Positions 21,301 through 31,939 of a stretch of 64,000 nt of DNA are shown piece by piece. The translations under genes were made by a program, and so were the position numbers. The stretch spans positions 1 through 64,000 of the forward strand of contig OZ004595.1 of assembly GCA_963924555.1 (NCBI GenBank). The letters run 5' to 3'. Each line of letters opens with the position of its first letter. The first letter of the stretch is position 1. This stretch comes from Crambe crambe (lineage: Eukaryota > Porifera > Demospongiae > Poecilosclerida > Crambeidae). Below the pieces are notes generated by a model. That model did no database searches. It had not been told where the DNA came from and saw only the letters and a list, made by a program, of their open reading frames with translations.

Positions 21301-23370
21301 GAGTGCAGACCATGTTATTTATATCTGATATTATCACATGGTAAATATTTCTTTGCAGAGTGTTCCATGCTGCAAACTAACTTGATGGATGACTAAATGA
21401 GGCTGCAATGTATGCTACGATAACTAGGGCAATGTACATTCGAGTCACAGAAGATTTAAATGTGAGTTTTATATGTAAGTGGCAGGCAGCTGTATACATA
21501 GAAAAACTGCAAAGTACTTGTACATGACTATTACGCCTTGAGCCTGCAGCCCAAAAAAGGCTGTAGAAACTGATAGCTGATTTGTGCTTTGCTGTTGAGT
21601 TATAAAAGTGGCAGGCAGCTGCATGCAAGTACTTACCACAAAGCATGTCTAGTGCCTACAATCGATCCTACAAAGCGTGTGATGTAGAAATCAATCGAGC
21701 AATTACTGTATGTAGCCAGGGGCATTTTATATTGCTCTTGCCCAGATTTTTTTAAGGCATGCATGGTAGGCATTTCGGTTGAGCATAATAGGGCAGGGGT
21801 TCTGGCGTTATATAATTGGAGCATATCTCTACATATTGGCATAAATGTAGACCCACAGACTGTTGCTGCAATAAGAATGATTATATTTTGGCATGCCACA
21901 ACCTTCACTATTAAAATTGACATAGTGACATAGTTACAACAAGCCTTCAACTCTAGGGCCTATAGGGATGGTGGCACGGATGCTGATTGCATGTGCCTCG
22001 TCACCTTTATTACTGTCACCTTTTGTTGGCATAGTAGAGTGAAGGTCAGCACACTAGCAACCTCAGATAGTGTTGATGAGCTGTATGCTGTTAATAAGAC
22101 AGTGCTTTGACTATAACTGACCAGTGTGCTGCCAACTGATTTCTAGTAAACTGATTCCCTTTAGAAGGCTATGCCAGTATACTGGGTTTGCAGTATTGGG
22201 GCCCATTGTATTTGAATAGAAAACCTATAATGTGGCATTCAATCACTCTTTGTGAGTAAAGTAGTTTGGTAATATGGGTGTGATTATTGAAATTAGGTAT
22301 GATGGCAATCGATAGTGAGGATAAGATTGCAAAGTTGGTTAAAGAATCTGTGAGGCTGTTCCTGAATATTATGCTTTAGAAGGAGTATACTTGGTTTGTA
22401 GTGACAGAATAACACACAGAGAGGAATTGGTATAGTAACCATGTCACTGCACTGCTAGCTGTCTCAGAAGGGGGGAAAGGTGTGATATAATTACAACCCT
22501 CCAATTTATGGCGAAGCCACTTTAGTGGACTGAATGGCAAATGAAAACCATCTGAAACAAGCTAGCTTAGAACAACACCTGGCTGTTGTATATTCTGTTG
22601 TATATGTACATGTATATTCTCGTCACTATAGGCATATCATCTGATTCACACAGCTTGTAGTGCAGGGGATCGCCAAAGAGCTTGAGGTCAAAGGTATCCT
22701 GATTCATAATCAGCCAATAGCATATCAATTCAGGGTTCTCCCCAAGGGGTCTTCAATACCACTCTGATGGGGCCCATTGTATTTGAATAGCCACATGAAT
22801 ATCAGAATCCTTTAATGTGGCATTCAAGCACCTTTTTCACTGGCTGGCAGGAATCATCAATTGATGTGAATTTTTAATACACCTCATGGGCCCCAGCTTG
22901 GTGATATGGATGTGATTATTGAAATTGGGTATGATGGCATGTCTACCCATAGTGAGGATAAGATTGTGAGGATTGCAAGTGGGTGGTCCAACAAAATCTG
23001 TGTAAACTTGAGGCTGTTCCTGATATGAATAGATGCAAGTTTTTATTGCAGTCAATTTGTGACCTGTGGTAGCCACCTTTCTGCAGAGCATATCAAACTT
23101 GTATTAGTGTGTGGAATCCCAAGTCGTGTGCATACCATCTAATTATGAGCTAGAGCCAAATCGCCCAAACCCATCCATTATGTGTATATGGGCTTGAGCG
23201 TAGGTAACCTGAGGTGGAGCAAACCCACCAGCATGGATCCCAAGCCACACCACATGGGATATCTAACGAGTAGACACGTTGTGGAATACTGGTGACATAA
23301 TGGATGAGTTCAGGCCACGTTATTTTGGTTTGGCGGTGTCCAAGTTCTTATCATCTTGCCTATATCTGAA
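18350..23370. repeat. Diverged segmental repeat field of about 1-kb modules
   Basis: Several modules recur in direct orientation. A GGCCCATTGTATTTGAATAG / CCACATGAATATCGAAATCC module appears near 19310, 20170, 21060, 22200 and 22770. A CAGGGAACCCATAGTGAGGA module appears near 18410, 19440, 20310 and 22945. A longer segment at about 18585-19040 (GGCAGGCAGCTGCATGCAAG onward) recurs at about 21605-22080. No frame longer than about 105 codons is open and none looks like protein. This is typical subtelomeric duplication. No gene is supported. Confidence 0.75.
20610..20733. repeat. 31-bp tandem repeat, four copies
   Basis: Exactly four 31-bp units beginning GTTGATAAGACAGTGCTTTG and ending AGAAGCC; the third has three substitutions. 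It is a local expansion of a sequence found singly at 19155 and 19260. Confidence 0.85.
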
Positions 23371-23717
23371 TGTTGTTGGCGAATCAATATTAATACGTAG
23401 ATTTATTCATGTGCATATTGGTAGGGACATGCAAATTATGCCAGTATAGTTTTGGGCATAATGGGTTGAACCTTAATGCAGCACAATGCTGGCATAATGA
23501 GGGATTTTTACTTGGCAGATTATGTCGAAACTGCTGAATTAGAGTAGCCACCTATGTAGTTGGTGGTGATATTACTGCTGCTTTTCTTTACTAAATGTTC
23601 CAGCAAACTACCCAGACCCGAGAGGGATACCACCCAGTCACATCATGTCCTAATTATTATGCCCACGCAAATATAATAAGACTTTGAAAGGATGATCTAA
23701 ACATTCAGCATGATGCC

Positions 23718-24571
23718 TAGCCTCGAACCCAGCCTCTTTTTTCCTTTTTTGGGGGGGATGGGGAAAAAGAGAGCCTGGTATCCACTGTTTGTGCATGCGC
23801 CAATTTTTGAATTATATAATTAATAAACGCGCATGCGATGACAAGTTTTGACATCCAGCAAGTGCTACGACGCGATCTCATGTATGATGTCCTATTCTAG
23901 TCTGGCGTAGCCGACCCTTTACCTCCTTTTTCTTGGCAAGAAAAAGGAGGTAAAGGGTCGAGGTAAAGGGTCGGCTACGCCAGACTAGTCCTATTCCGAG
24001 TAGTCTCATATTCCGAGAATGCTTAGATCCTCCTGGGCATCAGAAGTAACAAGGGCTTCAGGGGCACAGAAGAGAAGGCTATCTGATCTAAGACTGGCAG
24101 ATGTAGCGAGGTAGTACTGGCCAAAAACATCGTTGGTCGATCATCAGAGTATATATCTACATCTATGATCAGAGCAACTAGTGGAGAGGCAACCAGTACT
24201 GCACTACGCTTTACCAGCATCATTATGAAGGGGAGAGTCTGGTAGAACAGATCTTTCTATAACCAGTTTGGTAGAAGTATCCTTCCCATCGTAGACTGCC
24301 TTGACAGCAGTGTGTATTGTTCCTTCTTCGGGAATGCCAAGTTTCTCCAAGGAGAAATGAAGAGCAGCAGCAAAGGAGCACGAGTAAAACTATAGCTAGC
24401 ATGCAGCATTGTGCAACCGCACCCATTAATTATGATGATCGTGTAGCGGAGATATCAGAGTAATATCCTAATTCCCAGATTTCTGGGGAAAAATGGCGCA
24501 TGCGCAAACAGTGGATACCAGGCTCTCTTTTTCCCCCGCCCCAAGGAAAAGAGAGGCTGGGTTCGAGGCTA
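23718..24571. mobile_element. 854-bp TIR transposon with 9-bp target duplication, Mutator-like
   Basis: Ends TAGCCTCGAACCCAGCCTC and GAGGCTGGGTTCGAGGCTA are perfect complements. The terminal inverted repeats extend about 85 bp on each side with small differences around a poly-G stretch. The flanks carry an exact 9-bp duplication CATGATGCC (23709-23717 and 24572-24580). Long TIRs plus a 9-bp duplication fit Mutator-like elements best; hAT elements usually give 8 bp. No transposase is inside, so it is non-autonomous. The minus strand of the interior has a short open piece reading LGIPEEGTIHTAVKAVYDGK that could be a captured gene fragment. It contains a second inserted element. Confidence 0.85.
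23898..23987. mobile_element. 90-bp snap-back MITE nested in the TIR transposon
   Basis: It starts TAGTCTGGCGTAGCCGACCC and ends GGGTCGGCTACGCCAGACTA, with an inner complementary pair CCTCCTTTTTCTTG / CAAGAAAAAGGAGG. The flanks carry the 9-bp duplication GTCCTATTC at 23889-23897 and 23988-23996. The right side has one extra partial copy of GAGGTAAAGGGTC. It inserted after the surrounding element was in place. Confidence 0.85.
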
Positions 24572-24579
24572 CATGATGC

Positions 24580-26600
24580 CTAGCCTCACTTTTTTAAACA
24601 TTAAATCCAAATTGGTCGTGAAAATTGTAATGCTATAGACTTCACCAATTACGAGACCGACAGCATTCTAATGTCAATCTGAGCATTCAGCATGATGCCT
24701 AGATTCACTTTTGACTGTTAAAACCCAAATCGGTCACTTGTCACAAAGGTGGACCTGTGGAAGAATATGCAGGTATGCTTCTCCCTCAAAGACAAGTTTA
24801 GCAGCTTCAGCTATCATTTTCATAACACCTAATTAGAGTTAGAACATAGCTAGTTTGAATTGAGCAATCTGATTGGTCACTTACAGGTTTCTTATTCTCA
24901 TAGTCTACCTGGTACAGGTAGTCTACATATAGACTACCTGCTCTCAGTGCCTTAATAGACACTTTCTCTCAGGGCTTAGCAACGTGCTAACCGTTTCCAA
25001 GGAGGTAGCTGTAGCACTTCAAAATGATGACAAGAACAACGTAGACATCACAGATGAACTCAACAACCCCAGCATATTCTGTGAAACAGTAGAGCTGGAA
25101 TGGGGAAGGTTGGAGCTGACTGGAACAGTAGAGCTGGATAGAGAGCAGGCTGGAACTGCAAAGCTGGAAAGTGAAGTGGGTGCACTGGGGAGGGTGGAGC
25201 TGGAATGCTCTTCAAGGAGGGCGGAGTTTGAATCTAGTTGCGAATTGCTGACTCAGTTGAAAGAAATAGAATAGCTTAGTCTGGACTTGCCATGCTAGCT
25301 TCTTTACAACTACCCCAGGAGCTGCACCATGGTTAACCTAGGCAGCCTGGCTTACCACAGAATACGCTGGGGTTGTTCAGTTCATCTGTGATGTCTACGT
25401 TGTTCTTTGAGCATAGAAAAGATTTGGAAGGATGACTGAGGGGCAAATAGTGAACCATTCGCTTCATTCAAGATCATCTCTTTCTGGATGATAAGCCAAC
25501 TCGTCCGTGTCAGAATTATTTGACCTTTTTCATCACACAGTCTCAAGATACCTTGAGGCTCTACAGGCAGCATGATGCCTAGATTCACTTTTGACTGTTG
25601 AAACCCAAATCGGTCATAATGATTTTTTTTGTTGCTCATCCTTGCACCCACTCCTTCTGAATGTGTTGCTTTCTCCAGAACTATATAGCTGTATGGACAT
25701 ACAGTCAATATGGCTACACCTTAAAGTTCCAAGCTCTTTTATGCTCTTTAGCTTCCCAATGAGCAATAATAATAAGTATTCCAAGCAGTGAAATTACACT
25801 TTTTACTAACTTTCTCGAGAGCTAGGTCCTATTTAGTCGCTATGTTCCTGTTGAATTTATTCTGTCGTGATTGTGTGTCGTTGTCCATTTGCAGTGTGAG
25901 GATATCATGCTGTAAGTTGTCAAATATTTTTACTAGCTCATTGCTGGGTCAGCGAATCCAAAGATCCCAGTACATTACAGTGCATAGTTGTCGTATTGTG
26001 CTGATCTTTAAAACAGTAATATCTGTGTAACGTAGATGATGACTGTGTGTGTTGAGTCAACTCTTTCAAACATGCCATTCCTGCATGTTTCTCCACCTGC
26101 CAGTCCTTGTCATCAGTATAATATGTCACCAATTCGTAATGGCCAGTTAACTCTGACAGGTCATCCTTACTAGTCAGTCCTTCAGGTCAGCGGTCAAGTA
26201 TTACTCATATGTAGCCAGTGTGGTCAAAGTTACACAGTTCTTTTAGATTTTGCATCTTGTTTGTTTAATATAATTCACTCAATAGAGAGTTTACATAACT
26301 ACAACTGCTGCCAAAACACTGTATCAAGTATACAGTGAGACCTCCTGAATAGTGTTGTTGCCTCATTTCAGGGATCCTGATTAGAGGGAGTTTATTATTG
26401 TATTTCATGTAGTATTTATATATACATCTATAGCAAGTTTGTTGCCAGAGTTCATGTATTCCAACCAACTGACAAAGCACTGCCATCTGCAACAAGCTTG
26501 GTCTCCTTTTTCTTGAAGCTAGGGGATCGGCTAATACACCTGATTGCTGCTGATGCCTAATTGGCTTTGCCAATTGGGTGCCAGAAGGGTCAGGTTTGCT
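24580..26600. other. Gene-free stretch with dispersed repeat fragments
   Basis: The phrase GATGCCTAGATTCACTTTTG followed by CCCAAATCGGTC occurs at about 24696 and 25573, with relatives at 24589, 28228 and 52250. A short acidic frame at 24984-25274 is repetitive (VELEWGRLELTGTVELDREQ) and overlaps an inverted repeat; I do not consider it a gene. Nothing else is supported. Confidence 0.5.
25033..25410. repeat. Inverted repeat with arms of about 53 bp
   Basis: ACAAGAACAACGTAGACATC through CAGCATATTCTGTG (25033-25086) is the near-perfect reverse complement of 25356-25410. The spacer is about 270 bp and contains the GAGCTGGA-rich internal repeats. It may be a decayed transposon or an inverted duplication. 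Confidence 0.7.
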
Positions 26601-28780
26601 CTCTCCACTAAAGTGATCGCTACAGGAGTTTGAATAATGTCAGTGATGATACAAGGTAAACATAACTCTAAAACTACTTACAGCACAATTAAATTAAATT
26701 TCTTTTTTTTTTGTTGGTTTAATTACCCCAACAGTTGAGGGACACAGAAGAGATGGAGAGACGATCCCCATTCATAATCATCTTAGAAGGTCACATCTCT
26801 ATTAATAATTAAGGAAATGCATGGGTTGCCTCAAGGTTTCCCTAATGATCATATTATGGTGACCAGTACCACAGTCAAGTACACAAATTTCACTGGCCTA
26901 TCTCTCTGACAACACTCACAAAGCTTAGTGGCTACATGTTTCAACAGTTTTGCAACTATTTTTAGTATATAAATGTGTCCATCTCCTTGTCTTCTTTGAA
27001 ATCAGTTTCTTCTTTACGTCAACATTTATTCATTAATGGTTCAAGATGGTGATACGCTTCAGTAGATGATGATAGCAAACACTATAGCTACATCTGTTTG
27101 TCACACAATCTTACCTATGTAGCTTGTTCGAGTTGACCACACACTTTAGTAGATGATGATAACAAACTCAACTCTTTTGATACAGCATCAGCAGCAGTTG
27201 GGTGCATTGCATATTGTACTTTCAGCTTCTGCATTTGCTGATCCTTCAATCTTTGACTGCTAGTCTTCTCTTGGTTATGACCGTTGTTCAATAAACCAGC
27301 TATGCTATGGTTCTAGTAAGTAGTTTGTAGAAATGCATCAGGCAGGGATAAGGTGGTGGCCTTGAAGTAATGAAATGTTTTCAGAGCCCAATTGTTCTTA
27401 GCCACTAGCTATTCCAGAGATGCTGCCTATCTCTGCCTTATGTTTGACAACTGTTCTGCAAACTACTGTACAGTGCTACTACTTTCACCATGGAAGGACG
27501 GGCTAATGATAAGTATGCAACAGTACAGAATGCAGTTTGGCCAGACTCTTTCTTTCCCCCACCCCCCCAAAAAAGAAAAGAATCGAGTCTGGCCCACGAG
27601 ACTAGGGATATACTAGTATATTTTATATCTGTAATTTCATACAAGTTCCTCTGATGGTTGGTATTACAATAATAACCCCTTAATGACTTAATGTAGTAGG
27701 GGTATCCTATCCTATAGGCCTAGTATATTGTATACCTGTAATTTCATAGAAATCCCCCTGATGGTTTTCAAGATATATCAACCCCTGTATATCATAGAAA
27801 CTCCTCTGATGGTTGGTACTCAATGGATATCTTATAGGCCTAATATATTGTATATCATAGAAATCCCTCTGATGGTTTTCGAGAATTGTATTATGGTAAT
27901 AACCCCTTAATGTCGAAAAATTTCAAATAATTATGTTGTATGAATTACTAGTATATGCATGTGTAATTTCGTATTTGTTATTAAGGAGTTATAACTATTT
28001 GTCATCATTGATACCTATACAACCATTATGCATATAGAGCACAAAATACACTGTATGAAAAATAATAATTAATAGAGCAAACACTGGCACACCTTTCCTT
28101 CTCCTAATAAGGTGCAAAAAGGGAGTTAGACTTGGAAAAGGACAAGCTCAAGTGATTTCTTGTTATTTAACATCTTTGTTTTGATCTGACAATCAACTTT
28201 AAACAAGTGAGCAGAGATGCATTATAGACCTGATGCCTAGATCCACTATTGACTCTTAATTATTAAGCTTGCTGGAGTCAATGAAAGGATTTGTCATGGT
28301 CATGAGATGAACCTATAGAAATCTATGATCCATATTATGCTTTCCTATTTCAATGGAGAGACGTGATCTAGCGGCTACAGAACAACACTGTTTAGCACAG
28401 CACACAAGATATTAAAATGGGTGGAAGAATTTTGCTTAGTAAATTTTGAATCCAGCTGAGTTCAAACAAACAAGGTCCTCGTTATGGACATCACTCCAAG
28501 AAAGTTCAAGCATTTAAGCTACTAATCAGTGGTAACCCCCATATCATTATTTTTGCTGCATCTTATATGAATCCATTCAGTGAGGAGAGATCAACTATTG
28601 CCTGTGAGATAGCTCTAACAATTGTGACAATAATAATATTATGTTTGTGTACCCCACCCCCTCTTGGAACTTGGTATAACTTCATTCATTGTTGCAACCA
28701 AATGAGGTGATGATGTATTGTATGTGGTTTTACGGAGCAGTATATTTAGTTTGAAGTGGGATGGTGGTATCTCCAATGAC
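26600..28780. other. Gene-free stretch, inner edge of the subtelomere
   Basis: It contains relatives of repeats seen further out: 26805-27080 matches parts of 12395-12690, 27060-27230 matches the exon-like repeat at 7570-7700, and 27640-28000 matches the 124-bp tandem family at 10090-10450. A GCCAGACTC... / ...GAGTCTGGC pair at 27540-27593 looks like MITE ends. The interval 28000-28780 holds nothing that I recognise, and the first conserved gene ends at 28781. Confidence 0.5.
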
Positions 28781-30226
28781 CTACACTCGTAAAATTTCAA
28801 CATTGTCTCTATAACATATACATATCCAATCCGGTTGTGAAGACGACCACTGAACTTGATTTATTTCCCCTTCTGCTCCATAAGCTAATATTGGGATTTC
28901 AATTGGCTGTGGCATACGTTGAATGTCCCAAATTAGAGCCTGCTGATCATCTCCTAACCATTAATAGTCGATAGATTCAGCGACTCTTAATAAATACATA
29001 TACCTGCAGAACAAATGTGACAAGAAGAATGTGGTGCCCAGGTGATTCCATTGACAGAAGCTCTATGATTACACAGTCTAGCAACAGGCAGGCTCGGTAC
29101 ACGTACATCCAGTACAATTACCTAAAATAAGAATTTAAATTTCTACAAAAAAAAGCAACCATTTACCTCGGTACTCTCCATAGAAAAGGTTGCCAGGTAA
29201 TTAGGATCCTGTTTATTCCATGATAACCTTAGCAAGGGAAGTTGCTTAGGATCTTCATAGAGGATAGTAGAATGTTCCAAATTTCTACAAGAAAGGCTTA
29301 CAACTTTTTATAAGGAATAAATTGCTCTAACCTGAGATCAAACATACGAACAGATCCATCAGATCCAACTGAAGCAAATAAATCTCTTCCTCCACCAGCT
29401 CGAGTAAACGCTATATCATGAACTTCTTTGTCGTGGGCTATCAACTGTGTTTTTACACTGCCCGAAACTTTTCCAACAATTTGACCAGTTTCAAGTCCCC
29501 AAATAGTGCATGTAGTGTCAATACTTGAAGCTCCAAGAATGTTAGGATCAGTTTCATTCCAATCAAAAGAAGTCAAAGGAGCACAAAACTCTGAATTCTT
29601 GTTCTTGAGAGAAAACAAAGACATTGGATGTAGCAGCTTTACTTCATTACGACTCTTACATTATTTAGCATGCATTCCTGCCGCACTTCACTATCTGTCA
29701 CCCTCCATAACCTGAGATAGTCTCCTGCTGTGGCCACTAAGTCTGGCAATTGGGCTACCTACAGAAGACGCCATGCTAGTAAAATAAGGTAACCAATAAA
29801 AAAAAATTATTTTTTTTTTGTATCGTTCCTGCTGCCCTCTTTATCTTACAGTGAATTCCCAGGTGGGACTATTGGCAGTCATTGACATGCCTTTACTACT
29901 AAAAAGCGTAACTCACTTACCTGGTCAGGTACCCACATAATTTTTGTTGGCGGGTATGGATGTTCAAATGCAGCCTTTAAAACAAACTCTCCCCTCTCTT
30001 CATCCAACTGAATTACTTGTACCTTATTTCTGTAATCTTCTATGAAGCTGCCAACGGCGATACGAAACCGCTTGTCGGCCCTTACGCTCCAATTCATAGC
30101 ATACACAGTCCATGGCGCTAAATATTTGTAAATTTCTTTCTTCTTGGATTCACCTTGCCTATCTCTTTCGTTTGAGGAGCGCCTGGTGTGGTTGATGCCT
30201 GAGTGACCGATCGGGATACTTGCCAT
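28781..30226 (-). CDS. DCAF7: DCAF7/WDR68 WD40-repeat scaffold protein
   Basis: Six exons by eye: 29921-30226, 29660-29758, 29603-29332, 29284-29167, 29121-29004 and 28953-28781, which join in frame to about 361 codons. The protein reads [20 protein letters not shown] near the N-terminus, [20 protein letters not shown] in the middle and [20 protein letters not shown] near the end, matching the strongly conserved DCAF7/WDR68/HAN11 family (about 342 residues). The family forms a WD40 propeller that scaffolds DYRK1/HIPK kinases and serves as a CUL4-DDB1 substrate adaptor in nucleus and cytosol. The first roughly 20 residues ([20 protein letters not shown]) are a lineage-specific extension before the conserved start. 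Neighbour PLEKHF lies 215 bp upstream on the same strand. It is the first conserved gene inward from the telomere. No signs of decay. Confidence 0.93.
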
Positions 30227-30441
30227 CTCTGATGGGTCCGGCCGGGTACAAGGTCGCTAGCCGTTAGTACAGTGTTATCATCGTGGGTTTCGTTTATAAT
30301 TATAATTGGTAGCGCGCGCTAGCTAACCATGTACCATAATGTAAACAAACATTAAAAGACTGCTGATGGTGGTTCATACACATCCATTACACAAAAAAAA
30401 TAGTGACATTTAGAGTGGAGTACTATCACGACACACTGCCT

Positions 30442-31809
30442 TTAATCATTGTAAAACACAGGTTCAGTCTGCATGTATAAAAAAATATAGAACAGAGTTG
30501 TCAAGAAATTTAAAACTTCTTACCGGTTCATACTGTGGCTCGTATTCCTCTTCTTCGTCCTCTTCAGAAGAACCGACTTTGTCATCAGATGGGTAGTGTG
30601 GGTAAAGTTCATTTGGTGGCGTGTCAGGTTGACTGTCCCAGTCGTCCTGAGTCTCGTAATCATGGCCATTATTTGGTGGGGGTGAGGATGGAGATATCAA
30701 TGTTGATGGAAGAGTACCTGGGCTGAAGAAACAGCATAACTTCAATAGCTGTTAAGATTCCAGCAGTACTAACCCAGTTCCTCTGTCGTCATCTACCTGA
30801 GCAGCATTCAGAGCATCGAAACAACTGATACACACTCTCAGTGGCTTAGTTGACTGATACGGAAGGAGAAATCTTCTATTAGAACAAGTCCCACACACCA
30901 CTGCTCCACATTTACGGCAATGATGCTACAAAAGCATTTCACATGAGAGCTCGACAAAAAGAGTAATGGCCATTACCCTTCTGCTGATGGGAGTGAACTT
31001 GGTCTTGAGACAATGCATACAAGTCGAAGCATCACTGTCAGGTACCCACACAGCTGCATGTTCCTGTGCAGGCTTCTTATTAGCTATCGATTACCACAGG
31101 AAAAAAATCAACTGGTAACCAACTTGTGAGATCAAATACTCACTTTTAGCTAGCAAATCGACAATACATTTGTTGATATGAGCCATCCACTCTGCCTTTT
31201 CTGTAGGTGTAGCTGCAAAAACTGCAAAGGATTTCTTTGGAGAAATGACCTGCCAACCATTCTTCCAAGCTACATAAATTATAATTTTTAACAGAAAGTA
31301 TAGCGAGGAAATCTGATCTCACGTCCGTCATTATCAAGCGACTGCAATTTCACGTCCTCCAGTGGCAGTATGTGCTGCTTATTATACTGGAAATTTATAG
31401 AATGCATTCATTCGTTTTCTCGTGCTAGAGTCAAAGACGAACCAACCTTCTTCTTATCCAGGACGATGTTGCCATACGCTAAGATGTCATTGAAGAGAAA
31501 AAACTGTCTAGGTTTTGCCTTTTTCCGGCAGAGTTTAGTGAGAACGCCTTCACCCACCAGTACACGGCCTGGTTTGATGAGACCCTATTAAGAACACAAA
31601 CTAAAGGATGAAAATAAATCTAGTTGTGCCATGCACTAATCCACCAAGCAACTGACCACTCCATTAGAGCCAAAGCATTGTTCCACGACACGGATCCTCC
31701 TAGTGTTTGCTTCACTGTGCACTGTCAATCGCGATAAAATTAGCATCTGACACTATCTCGTATTATAGATGGTGCCCCCTACTCCAAACTTACCCAGTCT
31801 TTCCACCAT
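30442..31809 (-). CDS. PLEKHF: Phafin, PH + FYVE domain protein
   Basis: Nine exons that join in frame to 297 residues: 31809-31794, 31721-31657, 31584-31447, 31386-31323, 31269-31144, 31083-30977, 30925-30774, 30722-30524 and 30468-30442. The start MVERLVHSEANTRR matches the family. A PH domain follows (GRVLVGEGVLTKLCRKKAKP, FFLFNDILAYGNIV, NGWQVISPKKSFAVFAATPT). The FYVE finger has WVPD, RRHHCRKCG and CxxC pairs (CMHC, CGTC, CISC), so the PtdIns3P-binding R-H-H-C-R-K-C-G core is intact. The tail is acidic and Pro-rich. Phafins act on early endosomes and lysosomes in PtdIns3P-dependent membrane traffic and autophagy. The start codon is 130 bp from that of EEFSEC, head to head. A single copy here resembles both PLEKHF1 and PLEKHF2, so I give the family name. 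Confidence 0.92.
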
Positions 31810-31939
31810 AACGCCTGTACAGTAGTCGTCGAAAGTTCTGAATGTATCAGAGAAGGAAAATTAATAGGTCACGTGGAGTGCATGAGTAACAAGCCACACC
31901 CGTACCCCTGCTCTACGTACATGTACGTACATGGGAAGG
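31810..31939. promoter_or_regulatory. Probable bidirectional promoter, PLEKHF / EEFSEC
   Basis: Only 130 bp separates two divergent start codons, so both promoters must lie here or within the genes. The right half holds the palindromic ATGTACGTACATG run. No TATA box is seen. Confidence 0.6.

Noticed and set aside
24984-25274. Acidic ORF on the + strand
   Set aside because: Repetitive VELE/GRLEL composition inside an inverted repeat, with no family resemblance or splice context.
25382-25708. 108-residue ORF on the minus strand
   Set aside because: It includes a copy of the dispersed GATGCCTAGATTCAC repeat and one arm of an inverted repeat; it does not look like a conserved protein.
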